From Salinigranum marinum (lineage in GTDB: Archaea; Halobacteriota; Halobacteria; Halobacteriales; Haloferacaceae): 64,000 bases of DNA. The DNA is taken from assembly GCF_024228675.1 (NCBI RefSeq), contig NZ_CP100461.1:3221398-3285397 (forward strand), read 5' to 3'. The stretch's first letter is position 1. Each line of letters starts with the position of its first letter. The translations under genes and the position numbers were made by a program. The notes beneath the pieces were generated by a model. That model saw nothing but the letters and a program-made list of their open reading frames with translations. It was not told where the DNA came from and did not search any database. Shown here piece by piece: positions 41,439 through 50,443 of the stretch.

Positions 41439-42719
41439 TTACGTCCCGTGGTCCCAGGAGCCCATGTACTCTTCCTGTGCGTCCGAGAGCGAGTCGAACT
41501 CCACGCCCTCCGCGGCGAGTTTGATCTCCGCGACCTCCCGATCGAGGTCGTCGGGCACGTCGTGGACGCCGGCGTCGTACTCCTCTCCCCGCTCGGCGAG
41601 TTCCCGGACGCAGACGGCCTGGACGCCGAACGACTGGTCCATCACCTCGACCGGGTGGCCCAGCGCAATGGGGGCGGCGAGGTTCACGAGCCGCCCCTCC
41701 GCGAGGACGTTCAGCCGTCTCCCGTCCTGGAGTTCGTAGGCCTCGACGCCGTCGCGCGCCTCGTACTGGTCGACCGCCATCTCCGAGAGCTGGTCGAGGT
41801 TGACCTCCACGTCGAAGTGGCCGGCGTTGGCGAGGAGGACGCCGTCGTTCATCCGCTCGAAATGCTCGCGGGTGATCACGTCGCGGTTGCCCGTCGTCGT
41901 GATGAACACGTCGCCGACCTCGGCGGCCTCCGTCATCGGCATTACGTCGTACCCTTCCATGTGCGCCTCGAGCGCCCGCCGGGGTTCGACTTCGGTGACG
42001 ACGACGTTCGCGTTCTGTCCCGCGGCCTTCTTCGCGACGCCCTTCCCGCAGTAGCCGTAGCCGGCGACGACGACCGTCTTCGACGCCCACGAGAGGTTCG
42101 TCGTCATGGCGATGGTCGCCAGCGACGACTCGCCCGTGCCGTGGACGTTGTCGAACAGCGTCTTCATCGGCGTGTCGTTGACGGCGAACACCGGGTAGTT
42201 CAGTTCGCCGTCGGCGTCCATCGCCCGCAGGCGGTGGACGCCCGTCGTGGTCTCCTCGCAGCCGCCGACGATGGTGTCGATCAGGTCGGGGTACGACTCG
42301 TGGATCGCCGCGACCATGTCCATTCCGTCGTCGACCGTGATGGTGGGCTCGTGTTCGATCACGGCCTCGATGTCGGCGTAGTACGCCTCGTCGTCGACGC
42401 CGCGTTCGGCGTACGACGTGATTCGGGGGTGAGCGTCGAGCGCCGCGCTCACGTCGTCGTGCGTCGAGAGCGGGTTACAGCCCGTGATGGCGACCTCGGC
42501 TCCCCCTTCGGCGAGGAGTTCGACGAGGTTCGCGGTCTTCGCTTCGACGTGCATCGCCATCCCCACGACGTGACCCTCGAGGGGGGTTTCCGTCGAGAAC
42601 TCCTCCGAGAGCGCCTGGAGGATCGGCATGTGCTGCATCGCCCAGTCCATCTTGCGGCGGCCCTCCTCGCGCGCCGTCTCGGGGTCCGCGAGACGGTCGG
42701 TGATCGACGTCTGACTCAT
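41439..42719 (-). CDS. ahcY: Adenosylhomocysteinase (S-adenosylhomocysteine hydrolase)
   Basis: A 426-aa NAD-dependent enzyme splitting S-adenosylhomocysteine into adenosine and homocysteine and so relieving product inhibition of methyltransferases. Motifs: GCNPLSTHDDV, NYPVFAVNDTPMKTLFDN with the catalytic Lys and Asp, NAD-binding GYGYCGKGVA, and HFDVEVN. Compared with bacterial and eukaryotic enzymes, it lacks the roughly 40-residue insertion, the usual archaeal form. The start is MSQTSITDR. The deaminase at 45769-47067 may take the enzyme's adenosine-type products onward. It is divergent from a pilin-like gene. Confidence 0.95.
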   Translation of the reverse strand: MSQTSITDRLADPETAREEGRRKMDWAMQHMPILQALSEEFSTETPLEGHVVGMAMHVEAKTANLVELLAEGGAEVAITGCNPLSTHDDVSAALDAHPRITSYAERGVDDEAYYADIEAVIEHEPTITVDDGMDMVAAIHESYPDLIDTIVGGCEETTTGVHRLRAMDADGELNYPVFAVNDTPMKTLFDNVHGTGESSLATIAMTTNLSWASKTVVVAGYGYCGKGVAKKAAGQNANVVVTEVEPRRALEAHMEGYDVMPMTEAAEVGDVFITTTGNRDVITREHFERMNDGVLLANAGHFDVEVNLDQLSEMAVDQYEARDGVEAYELQDGRRLNVLAEGRLVNLAAPIALGHPVEVMDQSFGVQAVCVRELAERGEEYDAGVHDVPDDLDREVAEIKLAAEGVEFDSLSDAQEEYMGSWDHGT

Positions 42720-42793
42720 ACCGAGCGATTGTGAGAGGGGTGGCAAAACCCTACCGAAGCGTCCAGCTATCAGCTGTGATCATCGAGGCGGCG

Positions 42794-42804
42794 GATTAAT
42801 TTTT
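42794..42804 (+). promoter_or_regulatory. TATA box of the pilin-like gene
   Basis: GATTAATTTTT, 22-32 nt before the ATG at 42826; the richest AT stretch nearby, predicting strong leaderless transcription. Confidence 0.7.
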
Positions 42805-42825
42805 TTTCACGTGGCAGCGTTCCCA

Positions 42826-43692
42826 ATGGCGCGCGCACAGTCGACGATCGCGAACGTGCTCCTGGTCGGGGTGGTGCTCGTCGTGGCCGGGGGCGTCGCG
42901 TTCACGGGGAGCGGCGTGCTCGAGGACACACGGCGGGAGCCCGTCTCGGCGGCGCTCGCGACCGATATCGACGGCGAGAACGTCACCGTGACGCACGAGT
43001 CCGGGGACGCGTTGGCCGCCGCCGAAGTCGACCTCGTCCTGCAGGGCGCGGACGGCGGGACGCGCGTTCCGCTGGAGGCGTTCACCCGGCGCGGCGACGG
43101 CGACGGCACGCTCGATGCCGGCGAGACGTACGCCGTCGGCCACGGGCTGAGCGACGAGACCGCCGTTGTCCGTGTCGTCCACCGACCGAGTGAGACCGTC
43201 CTCGCCCGCGACGAGTACGACGTCCCGCTCGTCGGCAACGTCCCCGACCCGTCCGCCTCGCCCACCAGCTACGCCACCGGCGGGCAGGACGGCAGCGGCT
43301 CCCTGACGACCACCGGCGGGATCTACCGTCTCGACGGGAACGCGTGGAAGGAACTCGACTTCGACTACACGGTCACGGCCGACACCGTGCTCGTCTTCGA
43401 GTTCCGGAGCGACGACGAGGGCGAACTCCACGCGATCGGGCTCGGGACCGACAACACCGGCTCGCAGCCACTGTACAAGGTGTACGGGAGTCAGAGCGTC
43501 GGGAACACGGGGTCGTTCAACTTCAACGGGACGTACGACACGTACACCGACGGTGACGGTTGGGTGCGGTACGAGATCCCCGTCGGCGAGGCGTTCCAAG
43601 GCGACGTCTCCGACCTCGTGTTCGTCAACGACGAGGACGGTGGCGGCGGGGTCGTCTCCGAGTTCAGGAACGTTCGCGTGTACGAGCGCTGA
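42826..43692 (+). CDS. Type IV pilin-like surface protein with beta-sandwich C-terminal domain
   Basis: A 288-aa protein. The N-terminus MARAQSTIANVLLVGVVLVVAGG is a prepilin-like signal: short basic stretch, then a hydrophobic helix that would be cleaved by prepilin peptidase and embedded in the pilus core. Residues about 35-140 form the haloarchaeal pilin N-terminal beta domain (VTVTHESGDAL, VLQGADGG, and LDAGETYAVGHG). Residues about 150-288 (YRLDGNAWKELDFDYTVT, LHAIGLGTDN, and VRYEIPVGEAFQGDVSDLVFVND) resemble a carbohydrate-binding jelly-roll module. Ligand binding on the cell surface is inference. The start is supported by a strong TATA box. Confidence 0.8.
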   Translation: MARAQSTIANVLLVGVVLVVAGGVAFTGSGVLEDTRREPVSAALATDIDGENVTVTHESGDALAAAEVDLVLQGADGGTRVPLEAFTRRGDGDGTLDAGETYAVGHGLSDETAVVRVVHRPSETVLARDEYDVPLVGNVPDPSASPTSYATGGQDGSGSLTTTGGIYRLDGNAWKELDFDYTVTADTVLVFEFRSDDEGELHAIGLGTDNTGSQPLYKVYGSQSVGNTGSFNFNGTYDTYTDGDGWVRYEIPVGEAFQGDVSDLVFVNDEDGGGGVVSEFRNVRVYER

Positions 43693-43756
43693 CGGCTCGA
43701 ACGGGGGACGGACCGACACGAAAACGACTACGGTCCAGCCGCGTGAGACGGCGAGC

Positions 43757-45094
43757 ATGGACCTCGACGCGGACCTCGACGCCCTCGCGGCGTATCCGGT
43801 CCTCTGTGCGTACAACGCGAACGTCGACGCGATCCGCCGCGTCGATTCGAGCCTCGAATCGGCGCTCGAGGCGCCGACCGACGCCCCCGAGGAGAGACTG
43901 GAGTCACCCGGCGAACTCGCGGCGGCCATCGCCGGGACGATGCGCCGCGGGAGCGGCGACGAGCGCGCGCTGACCGACGCGTTCGCCGCGACGCTCGAAA
44001 CGACGCTCTCGACGGACGAACAGCGGCTCGGCGGCCAGGCCGGTATCATGGCCGACGTCCTCTCGGTGCTCGGTGCCGCGCCCGTTCTCTACACGTATCT
44101 CCTCTCGGACCGCCAGCGCGCGCAGTTCTCCCGTCCCGAGCGGATCCGGTTCCCGGTGGCGACGGCCGACGGGATCGCGCTCCGACCGCTCGACGCGGCT
44201 CCCACGGCCGAGAAGACGAAGCTCAACTGGATCTTCGAGTTCGACGCCGGCGACGCGTTCTTCGGCACGACGGCGACCGACGCTTCCCGGTTCATCGCCG
44301 CCTCGCGCCCCGACGAGTTCGATCTGCACACCCCCGTCGACTCCTTGGCCGGGGCGCTCGGGGAGCGGGTCGGCTGTGCGGTCCTCTCGGGGTTTCACAG
44401 CGTCAAGCGGCGCTACGATGACGGCGAGACGTTCGAGACGTGTCTCGACAGCGCGGCGTCGGTCCTCCGGCAGGTCGGGGAGAGCGCGCGCGTGCAGGTC
44501 GAACTCGGCGTGACGCACGACCCCGACGTCCGTCGGGCCGTCCGCGAACGAATCGTCCCGGAGGCGGACGTCGTGAGCCTCGACAGCCACGAACTGAACC
44601 AGCTCCGTGCGGACCTCTCCGCCCCGGATCCGTCGGCGGGGGCGGCGGTCGTCCGTCGGTACGAGACGCTCGATCGCGTCCGCGGGGCGCTCGGCATCCC
44701 GGCCGTCTCGTTCCACGCGAAGGAGTACTTCCTCGCGACCTTCGACGACCGGTACCTCCCGCCCGCGGCGGTCCGGCGCGGGTTCGACTTCGCGGCGTGC
44801 GTCGCCGCCGCGAAAGCCGAGGACGGACTGGTGACGGGCCCCGCGGATCTCGGCGAGGCGACGGCGTACGAACGAGCGCCGGCGGGCGACCGCGCCGTCG
44901 AGACGCTCGCCCGACACCTCGGCGTCGCGGTCGACGACGGCGGCGTCGAGACGTCGGGCGTCGTGGCGGTGCCGAACCGCGTCGTCGACGTCCCCGCGAG
45001 CACGGTCGGCATCGGCGACGCGGTCTCCGTCACGAGCTTCGCGCTGGCGAACGCCGCGGCGGACGACGAGCCGCGGCCGGGCGACGGTTCGTGA
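43757..45094 (+). CDS. ADP-dependent sugar kinase (glucokinase/phosphofructokinase family)
   Basis: A 445-aa kinase of the ribokinase superfamily that uses ADP, as in archaeal modified glycolysis. Signatures are the N-terminal AYNANVDAI, LGGQAGIMADVL, VLSGFH and the catalytic GIGDAVS (Asp near residue 425) near the C-terminus, with a preceding large-domain ELGVTHDPD. Family members phosphorylate glucose or fructose 6-phosphate; which one is used here cannot be told from the sequence, and sugar breakdown in haloarchaea mostly uses Entner-Doudoroff routes. The start MDLDADLDAL follows 64 bp after the pilin-like gene, so co-transcription is possible. Confidence 0.88.
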   Translation: MDLDADLDALAAYPVLCAYNANVDAIRRVDSSLESALEAPTDAPEERLESPGELAAAIAGTMRRGSGDERALTDAFAATLETTLSTDEQRLGGQAGIMADVLSVLGAAPVLYTYLLSDRQRAQFSRPERIRFPVATADGIALRPLDAAPTAEKTKLNWIFEFDAGDAFFGTTATDASRFIAASRPDEFDLHTPVDSLAGALGERVGCAVLSGFHSVKRRYDDGETFETCLDSAASVLRQVGESARVQVELGVTHDPDVRRAVRERIVPEADVVSLDSHELNQLRADLSAPDPSAGAAVVRRYETLDRVRGALGIPAVSFHAKEYFLATFDDRYLPPAAVRRGFDFAACVAAAKAEDGLVTGPADLGEATAYERAPAGDRAVETLARHLGVAVDDGGVETSGVVAVPNRVVDVPASTVGIGDAVSVTSFALANAAADDEPRPGDGS

Positions 45095-45303
45095 CCGAGC
45101 GGGAGGGCGCAGCCGTGCTGTACCGACGCGGCGAGGGCTCGTCGGAGCCACGGCGACGCCGTGATTCGAGGTGACGCGTCCGGCGACCGACGAAACCACC
45201 GTCACGCGCGGGTGAACTTCAGCCGAACGGCCAGAACCGTATATCTCGTTCGGCCTCGAACGGCCCCTCGCTCCGAGAAGAGTTTCTCGGAGAAGGTGGA
45301 CGT
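45095..45303. other. Region with two hairpins before a Tat-secreted protein
   Basis: 209 bp with a TATA-like GTATATCTC at 45238-45246. Downstream are the stem CGTTCG/CGAACG (45247-45262) and a 9-bp stem with GAGT loop (45271-45292). No gene visible. Confidence 0.5.
45271..45292. promoter_or_regulatory. 9-bp hairpin with GAGT loop upstream of the Tat-secreted protein
   Basis: Arms CTCCGAGAA (45271-45279) and TTCTCGGAG (45284-45292) enclose GAGT, ending 11 nt before the ATG at 45304. With the box at 45238-45246 transcription would start near 45265, so the hairpin would form the 5' untranslated region. The same arm length and loop is found before the antitoxin gene (32527-32548). Confidence 0.5.
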
Positions 45304-45717
45304 ATGCAAACAGATAGATTCGGCCGAACCGTATCGAGACGCGACCTGCTGAAAGCCGGGGCGGTCGCGTCGATCGGTCTCGCGGCCGTCAGCGGATCGA
45401 CAACCGCAAAGAAACCCGACGAGTTCGACCCCGCACTGGTCGACGGGACCATCGTGGCCGACGCCCCGGAGCCGACGTTCAGGATCGACAATCGCAACGC
45501 CACGGCGGCGAAGGTCATGCTCGTGACGAACGGACCCAGCGACGGCGACGAGTACACGGTCGGGGCGAATCAGGCCAGCTTCGATCCGCCGGAAGGCAAG
45601 TACGTCTCGGTCGCGTGTGGCGAGGTCGTCACGGGCCTGCTGACCAAGCGCCCGCAGGACGACGACTGGGCCTCAAGCGGCTTCACCGGAACGGCGACCG
45701 CCCCCGGCTGCGCCTGA
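45304..45717 (+). CDS. Tat-secreted protein of unknown function
   Basis: A 137-aa protein. The N-terminus has SRRDLLKAGAVASIGLAAV, a strong twin-arginine signal peptide, with a probable cleavage site near SGSTTA. No lipobox Cys is present, so the protein is secreted or loosely held. The mature part is about 105 aa with two cysteines (CGEVV and the penultimate Cys), which could form a disulfide bond. It is beta-rich with PTFRIDNRNATAAKVMLVTNGPSDG. No family recognised. Confidence 0.75.
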   Translation: MQTDRFGRTVSRRDLLKAGAVASIGLAAVSGSTTAKKPDEFDPALVDGTIVADAPEPTFRIDNRNATAAKVMLVTNGPSDGDEYTVGANQASFDPPEGKYVSVACGEVVTGLLTKRPQDDDWASSGFTGTATAPGCA

Positions 45718-45768
45718 CGGACGAGTCCCACTTTTTTGATCGGCGGCGTCACGGCACCCCGGGTGGTG

Positions 45769-47067
45769 TCACTCCGCTTCGACCCGGTCGCGGAGCGCCG
45801 CGGCCCGCTCTCGGGCGGCGGCCATCACGCCGTCGGCGTCCATCGTCAGCACCTCGCGGTCGCGCATGAGCACCCGTCCGTCGCAGACGGTGTGGCGGAC
45901 GTCCGAGCCGCGGGCGGCGTAGACGAGGTGGCTCACCACGTCGTGTACGGGGGTGAGGTGCGGCGCGTCGAGCGAGACGACCGCGAGGTCCGCGGCCGCC
46001 CCCGGCGCGACCTGTCCTCCGGGCAGGCCGAGCGCGTCGGCCCCTCCCTGTGTCGCGATCTCGATCACGTCCGGCGCGGCGACGGCGTCCGCGCGGTCGG
46101 CGGCGATCTTCCCGACCATCGCGGCGTCGCGCATCTCGTCGAAGAGGTCGAGGTCGTTGTTCGAGGCGGCTCCGTCGGTCCCCAGCGCGACTGTGACACC
46201 CGCGTCGAGGTACGACTGGACCGGAGCTATCCCCGACGCGAGCTTCATGTTCGACGCCGGGCAGTGGACGACGCTCGTTCCCCGCTCCGCGAGGAGGTCG
46301 ATCTCGTCGTCGGAGACGTGGACGCCGTGAGCGAGGAACGTCTCCGGTCCGAGGATGCCGAGGTCGTCGGCGTACGCGAGCGGCTCCTCGCCGCGCTCGT
46401 CGACGATCGGCGCAACCTCGTCGCGCGTCTCGTTCGCGTGGAGGTGGAGCGGGACGTCGTTCTCGGTGGCCAGGGCGACGCACTCCTCGAAGGCCTGGGC
46501 GGAAACGGTCGTCAGCGAGTGCGGCATCACGGCCGTCCGGACCCGCCCGTCGGCGGCCCCGTCGTACTCGAGTGCCACGTCGAGGCTCTTCTGGACGTCG
46601 TCGTGGGCCGTCTCGGTCTCCTTGCCGACCGTGACGACGCCGTGGCCGACCCGGGCGCGGAGTCCGGCCTCGGCCACCGCGTCGACCACCTCGTCGACGT
46701 GGAAGTACATGTCGCCGAAGGCGGTCGTCCCCGAGCGGATCATCTCCAGCAGCGCGAGGTCGGTGCCGACGCGGACGTCGGCGGGTTCGAGCGCCGCCTC
46801 GGCGGGCCAGATGTCCTCGCGGAGCCACGCGTCGAGCGGTTTGTCGTCGGCGTAGCCGCGGAGGAGCGTCATCGCCGCGTGGGTGTGGGCGTTGACGAGG
46901 CCGGGGATCACGACCGACCCGGTCGCGTCGAGGATCTCGTCGGCCTCGCTGGTGAGGTCTGCGGCGACGTCGACGATCTCTCCGGCGTCCTGGTCGACGA
47001 GGACGTCACGTTCGACGACGGAGCCGTCCCGGAGGACGAACCCGCCGGCGACACAGAGCGTGGTCAT
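45769..47067 (-). CDS. dadD: 5'-deoxyadenosine / S-adenosylhomocysteine-type deaminase (amidohydrolase)
   Basis: A 432-aa metal-dependent hydrolase of the amidohydrolase superfamily. The metal site is seen as VNAHTHAAMTLLRG (HxH), HLHANET, HGVHVSDDE and GTDGAASNND (final Asp). The order and spacing match the MtaD/SsnA-like deaminases that act on 5'-methylthioadenosine, SAH or 5'-deoxyadenosine; I prefer the DadD type because the AhcY enzyme is encoded nearby and archaea use it to recycle 5'-deoxyadenosine from radical SAM reactions. The precise substrate is uncertain. It is divergent from hisG. Confidence 0.88.
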   Translation of the reverse strand: MTTLCVAGGFVLRDGSVVERDVLVDQDAGEIVDVAADLTSEADEILDATGSVVIPGLVNAHTHAAMTLLRGYADDKPLDAWLREDIWPAEAALEPADVRVGTDLALLEMIRSGTTAFGDMYFHVDEVVDAVAEAGLRARVGHGVVTVGKETETAHDDVQKSLDVALEYDGAADGRVRTAVMPHSLTTVSAQAFEECVALATENDVPLHLHANETRDEVAPIVDERGEEPLAYADDLGILGPETFLAHGVHVSDDEIDLLAERGTSVVHCPASNMKLASGIAPVQSYLDAGVTVALGTDGAASNNDLDLFDEMRDAAMVGKIAADRADAVAAPDVIEIATQGGADALGLPGGQVAPGAAADLAVVSLDAPHLTPVHDVVSHLVYAARGSDVRHTVCDGRVLMRDREVLTMDADGVMAAARERAAALRDRVEAE

Positions 47068-47368
47068 GTGGTCCGGTGTGGGGTGGCAGGCGAAAACGGC
47101 GTCGATTCTCTCGATTTCCCGCTCGTAATCGAATCGTCGATACGTCGTTGTCTGGCTCTCTGCGGTGAGCGGAACGAACGGACGGAACGAGGACAGTACC
47201 CGGTGCGGCGTCGCCCAACCGACCGCTCGACCCTCGTTTCACGCCTGCGGTCCTCTTCACACGGCTCCCGTCTCTCTCGCCACCCGTCGCTCCCCGTCTG
47301 GATCCGGCAACCGAGGTGTGCGAGCCCTCGGTCGAAAGGCAGTTCACCCGACGCGATGAGAAGGAGGT
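47068..47368. other. Intergenic region between dadD and hisG
   Basis: 301 bp between divergent start codons. No conserved open frame, repeat or RNA was recognised. The hisG ATG is directly preceded by AAGGAGGT (47361-47368), which would be too close to the start codon for a normal Shine-Dalgarno pairing. Confidence 0.5.
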
Positions 47369-48214
47369 ATGCGAATCGCCGTTCCCAACAAGGGACGTCT
47401 CCACGACCCCACGCTGACACTGCTCGAACGCGCCGGGCTCCACCTCGACAACGGTGCCGACCGGAAGCTGTACGCCGGGACGGTCGATCCCGACGTGACC
47501 GTCCTCTTCGCGCGCGCGGCGGACATCCCGGAGTACGTGTGGGACGGGGCCGCGGCGGTGGGGATCACTGGCTACGACCAGGTGCGCGAGTCGGGCCACG
47601 AACTCACGGAACTGCTCGATCTGGAGTTCGGGACGTGCCGGCTCGTCCTCGCCGCCCCCGAGGACGGCGAGATCACGGCGCCAGAAGACGTCTCCGGGAA
47701 GACGGTCGCCACGGAGTTCCCCACGATCGCCCGCCGGTACTTCGCCGAGGAGGGGATCGACGCCGACGTGGTTGAGGTGACCGGGGCGACCGAACTCACC
47801 CCGCACGTCGAGATGGCCGACGCCATCATCGACATCACCTCGACGGGGACGACGCTGGCGGTGAACCGCCTCGCGGTCGTCGACGAGGTGCTCGCCTCCT
47901 CGGCCCGGCTGTTCGCCCACCCCGACCACGCCGACGACGAGGGGGTCCAGCAGCTGGTGATGGCGCTTCGCTCCGTGCTCTCGGCGGAGGGTAAGCGCTA
48001 CCTCATGATGAACGCGCCCAGAGACCGCCTCGACGAGGTGCGCGAGGTAATCCCCGGGATGGGCGGTCCCACGGTCATGGACGTCGCCGGCGGCGAGCAC
48101 GTGGCGGTCCACGTCGTGGTCGACGAGCGCGACGTCTACGAGGTCGTCACCGAGCTGAAGCACGTCGGCGCGAGCGACATCCTCGTTACCGAGATCGAAC
48201 GGCTCGTCGAGTGA
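47369..48214 (+). CDS. hisG: ATP phosphoribosyltransferase, long form
   Basis: A 281-aa enzyme catalysing the first step of histidine biosynthesis, coupling ATP with PRPP. The N-terminus [23 protein letters not shown] is diagnostic. The PRPP-binding strand is [18 protein letters not shown], and the C-terminal 75 residues form the ACT-like regulatory domain that binds histidine ([12 protein letters not shown].. to [21 protein letters not shown]). Because it has this domain it is the long, hexameric form that does not need HisZ. No other his gene is nearby, as usual for haloarchaea. Confidence 0.95.
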   Translation: MRIAVPNKGRLHDPTLTLLERAGLHLDNGADRKLYAGTVDPDVTVLFARAADIPEYVWDGAAAVGITGYDQVRESGHELTELLDLEFGTCRLVLAAPEDGEITAPEDVSGKTVATEFPTIARRYFAEEGIDADVVEVTGATELTPHVEMADAIIDITSTGTTLAVNRLAVVDEVLASSARLFAHPDHADDEGVQQLVMALRSVLSAEGKRYLMMNAPRDRLDEVREVIPGMGGPTVMDVAGGEHVAVHVVVDERDVYEVVTELKHVGASDILVTEIERLVE

Positions 48215-48225
48215 GTCGGTACGAG

Positions 48226-49200
48226 TCAGTCACGCCACCGCAGGTCGGGAACGGTGAGCGAGGGGTGGATCGCGAGAAACCGGTACCGGACGCGGACGTA
48301 GCCGACGGTCGCGAGCGTCCCGAGCAGGATCGCGGCGACCCCCAGCAGGCCGGCCTCGGGACCGAACGAACCGCCGGTCCAGCGCTCGGGCCCGCCCTGT
48401 GAGACGGCGATCACCGCGGCGTCGATGCCCAGTCCCGAGACGGGGAAGCCGTAGACGCCGCCCTGAAAGAGGTTCCACGAGATGTGGAGCCCGATCGGGA
48501 TCGCCAGTTCGTCCGTGAGGACGTAGCCCGCGGCGAGCATCACGCCGGCCAGCGAGATAGAGAGCGTCGAGACGAGCGTCGCGTTCGGGTTGCCGAGGTG
48601 GAGGCCGCCGAACACGGCCGAGGAGACGACGACGGCGACGGCGGTCGCGCCGCGGCTTCCCAGCGTCCCGTCCAGCCCCTCGCAGAGGTTCGTCAACAGG
48701 TACCCGCGCGCGAGGAGTTCTTCCTGGACGCCGACGACGACGAAGAGAGTGACGACGGCGAGAAAGGCGGAGACGAACGAGCCCTGCGGGGCGAACGTCC
48801 CGGTGACGACGAGCCAGCCGAGGGCGAGTTCGACGCCGAAGACGAGCGTCATGAGGGCGGCACCGAGCGCGAACCCGAAGCCGAGGTCGAGCCACCAGTC
48901 GCGGTCGAGGCCGAAGCCGAAGTCGGCGAAGTGACGGCGGTCGACGACCCGACCGACCACCGCGCATGCGACGACGCTCACGCCGCCGGTGACCACGGTC
49001 AGACCGGCGACGAGCGCGACGCCCTCGACGGCGACGTTGGGGACGAACGCGGGGAGCAACAGCAACTGGACCAAGAGCCCCGTGCCGGCGATGGCGACCG
49101 CGATGACGACGATCCCGACGACGAGTCGCACGGGGGCTCGCGGGCGTCGTTCGTCGTCGTTCCAGACGAGTCGTCGGAGGCTGCCGAGGACGGAGACCAT
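48226..49200 (-). CDS. CPBP-family intramembrane protease
   Basis: A 324-aa membrane protein with about eight helices. The three conserved motifs of the CAAX-protease/bacteriocin-processing family are complete: E160-E161-x3-R165 (QEELLARG), F197-x3-H201 (FGGLH) and H239-x3-N243 (HISWN). Activity as glutamate/metal-type endopeptidase in the membrane is inferred from these. Substrate not known. It converges on hisG by 12 bp. Confidence 0.9.
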   Translation of the reverse strand: MVSVLGSLRRLVWNDDERRPRAPVRLVVGIVVIAVAIAGTGLLVQLLLLPAFVPNVAVEGVALVAGLTVVTGGVSVVACAVVGRVVDRRHFADFGFGLDRDWWLDLGFGFALGAALMTLVFGVELALGWLVVTGTFAPQGSFVSAFLAVVTLFVVVGVQEELLARGYLLTNLCEGLDGTLGSRGATAVAVVVSSAVFGGLHLGNPNATLVSTLSISLAGVMLAAGYVLTDELAIPIGLHISWNLFQGGVYGFPVSGLGIDAAVIAVSQGGPERWTGGSFGPEAGLLGVAAILLGTLATVGYVRVRYRFLAIHPSLTVPDLRWRD

Positions 49201-49293
49201 TGCGTGACGGTACCGGCAGTGCGTCCGAGGCGTACTTCAGCCCACCGCCTCGGATCCGGCCGCCCGCGGGTGATCAACGCGCCGCTCGTGTGG

Positions 49294-50334
49294 TCAGGAC
49301 GGGTCGCGTCGCGTGGCCCGTCGGTCAGTCCCCGGTGCGACCGACGACCCGCCGCCGTCGACGGCCGACCGACGCAACACGTGGACGTGTCTGGTCAGCG
49401 AGCCGTGAACCCGGCGCTCGAACCGTTCCGTGACCGTCCAGCCCGCCTCGTCGGCCGCGGCCGCCCACGACCGGTCGGCGACCACGACGGCACGCGGGGC
49501 GATCCGGGCCGCCTCCGCGAGCGCCCCCGACACCAGCTCCGAAAGCGAGTGCGTCTCGATCTTCGACTGCCGCCCGTAGGGGACGTCGACGACGACGCCG
49601 TCGGCGACCCCGTCGCGGAGCGGGAGGGCGGTCGCGTCCCCCCGGAGGACGTCGAAGCCACCGTCCAGATACGCCCGGAGGTTCTCTCTCGTCCCACGGG
49701 TCATCTTCCACTGCGCGTCGATTCCGACGACGTCGCTCCCCACGAGCCCCGCCTCGATGAGGAACCCGCCGGTGCCGCACATCGGATCGACGATAGTCCT
49801 GTCCGTACCCGCCCCGGCGACGTTGACCGCCCAGCGGGCGTCGAGCGGGTCCATGCTCCCCGGCTGGAAGAAGGGACGGTCGGTCGGTCGCCTGGTCGAA
49901 AACCCTCGGCGGCTCTCGGCGGCGAGCCAGCCGAGCAGGCAGACGTCGGCGGAGAACCACGCACAGAGGACGTGGTCGGGGTCGTCGAGGTCGACGTCGA
50001 AGTCACGCGCCGTGAGCACGCTCCCGAGTTCAATCTCGGCCGCCCGGGTGGAGACGCCGGCCGACGAACGGACGTCGCGTGCCCGGACCGCGACGGTTCC
50101 CGCGCGGTCGATCCCCGCCGCGACGAGGAGCGCGCGGGCGTTCTCGACGGTCGCGTCGGTCCGGCCGAGGAGTTCGGCCGCGCGATGGGTGTACGCGAGG
50201 CCTTCGAGCCGTCCGGCGTCGATGCCGCGGGCTGTCGCCAGCCCCGGCGCGACCACGGTGACGTCGGTCGCGGCCGTGCGGGCCTCACAGGCGGCGTAGG
50301 CGTCGTCGTTCCCGGCGAGTGCCAGCCCGTACAC
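49294..50334 (-). CDS. trmG10: tRNA (guanine10-N2)-dimethyltransferase TrmG10
   Basis: A 346-aa enzyme dimethylating G10 of tRNA in archaea. The N-terminal half resembles the NFLD plus THUMP RNA-binding region (VRARDVRSSAGVSTRAAEIELG). The SAM site is VDPMCGTGGFLIEAG and the catalytic motif IV is DVPYGRQSK, an N/DPPY-type element with Val replacing the first Pro. I set the GTG at 50334 because family members begin with a short strand such as VYGLALAGNDDAYAACEA; the open frame reaches 50406 into promoter DNA. It is divergent from tbp. Confidence 0.87.
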   Translation of the reverse strand: MYGLALAGNDDAYAACEARTAATDVTVVAPGLATARGIDAGRLEGLAYTHRAAELLGRTDATVENARALLVAAGIDRAGTVAVRARDVRSSAGVSTRAAEIELGSVLTARDFDVDLDDPDHVLCAWFSADVCLLGWLAAESRRGFSTRRPTDRPFFQPGSMDPLDARWAVNVAGAGTDRTIVDPMCGTGGFLIEAGLVGSDVVGIDAQWKMTRGTRENLRAYLDGGFDVLRGDATALPLRDGVADGVVVDVPYGRQSKIETHSLSELVSGALAEAARIAPRAVVVADRSWAAAADEAGWTVTERFERRVHGSLTRHVHVLRRSAVDGGGSSVAPGTDRRATRRDPS

Positions 50335-50408
50335 GCTCGCGACTCGACGCCGGCGGCGAAAGAGCGTGTCGATCCCTTCGTTTCGTCGTGTCAACCCCTG
50401 CACCAACC

Positions 50409-50418
50409 TTTATAAATC
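50409..50418 (+). promoter_or_regulatory. TATA box of tbp
   Basis: TTTATAAATC, 26-35 nt before the tbp ATG at 50444. A second AT-rich stretch (TTAAATAC) directly follows. Confidence 0.65.
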
Positions 50419-50443
50419 TTAAATACGAGTCTCAACTCGATAT

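Noticed and set aside
47361-47368. Perfect AAGGAGGT directly before the hisG ATG as Shine-Dalgarno sequence
   Set aside because: It ends at the base before the ATG, which leaves no room for the ribosome. Probably fortuitous, or it serves another start not seen here.
48484-50415. 643-codon frame opposite the CPBP protease and TrmG10 genes
   Set aside because: The minus strand has complete catalytic motifs of two known families; this one has only low-complexity charged sequence.
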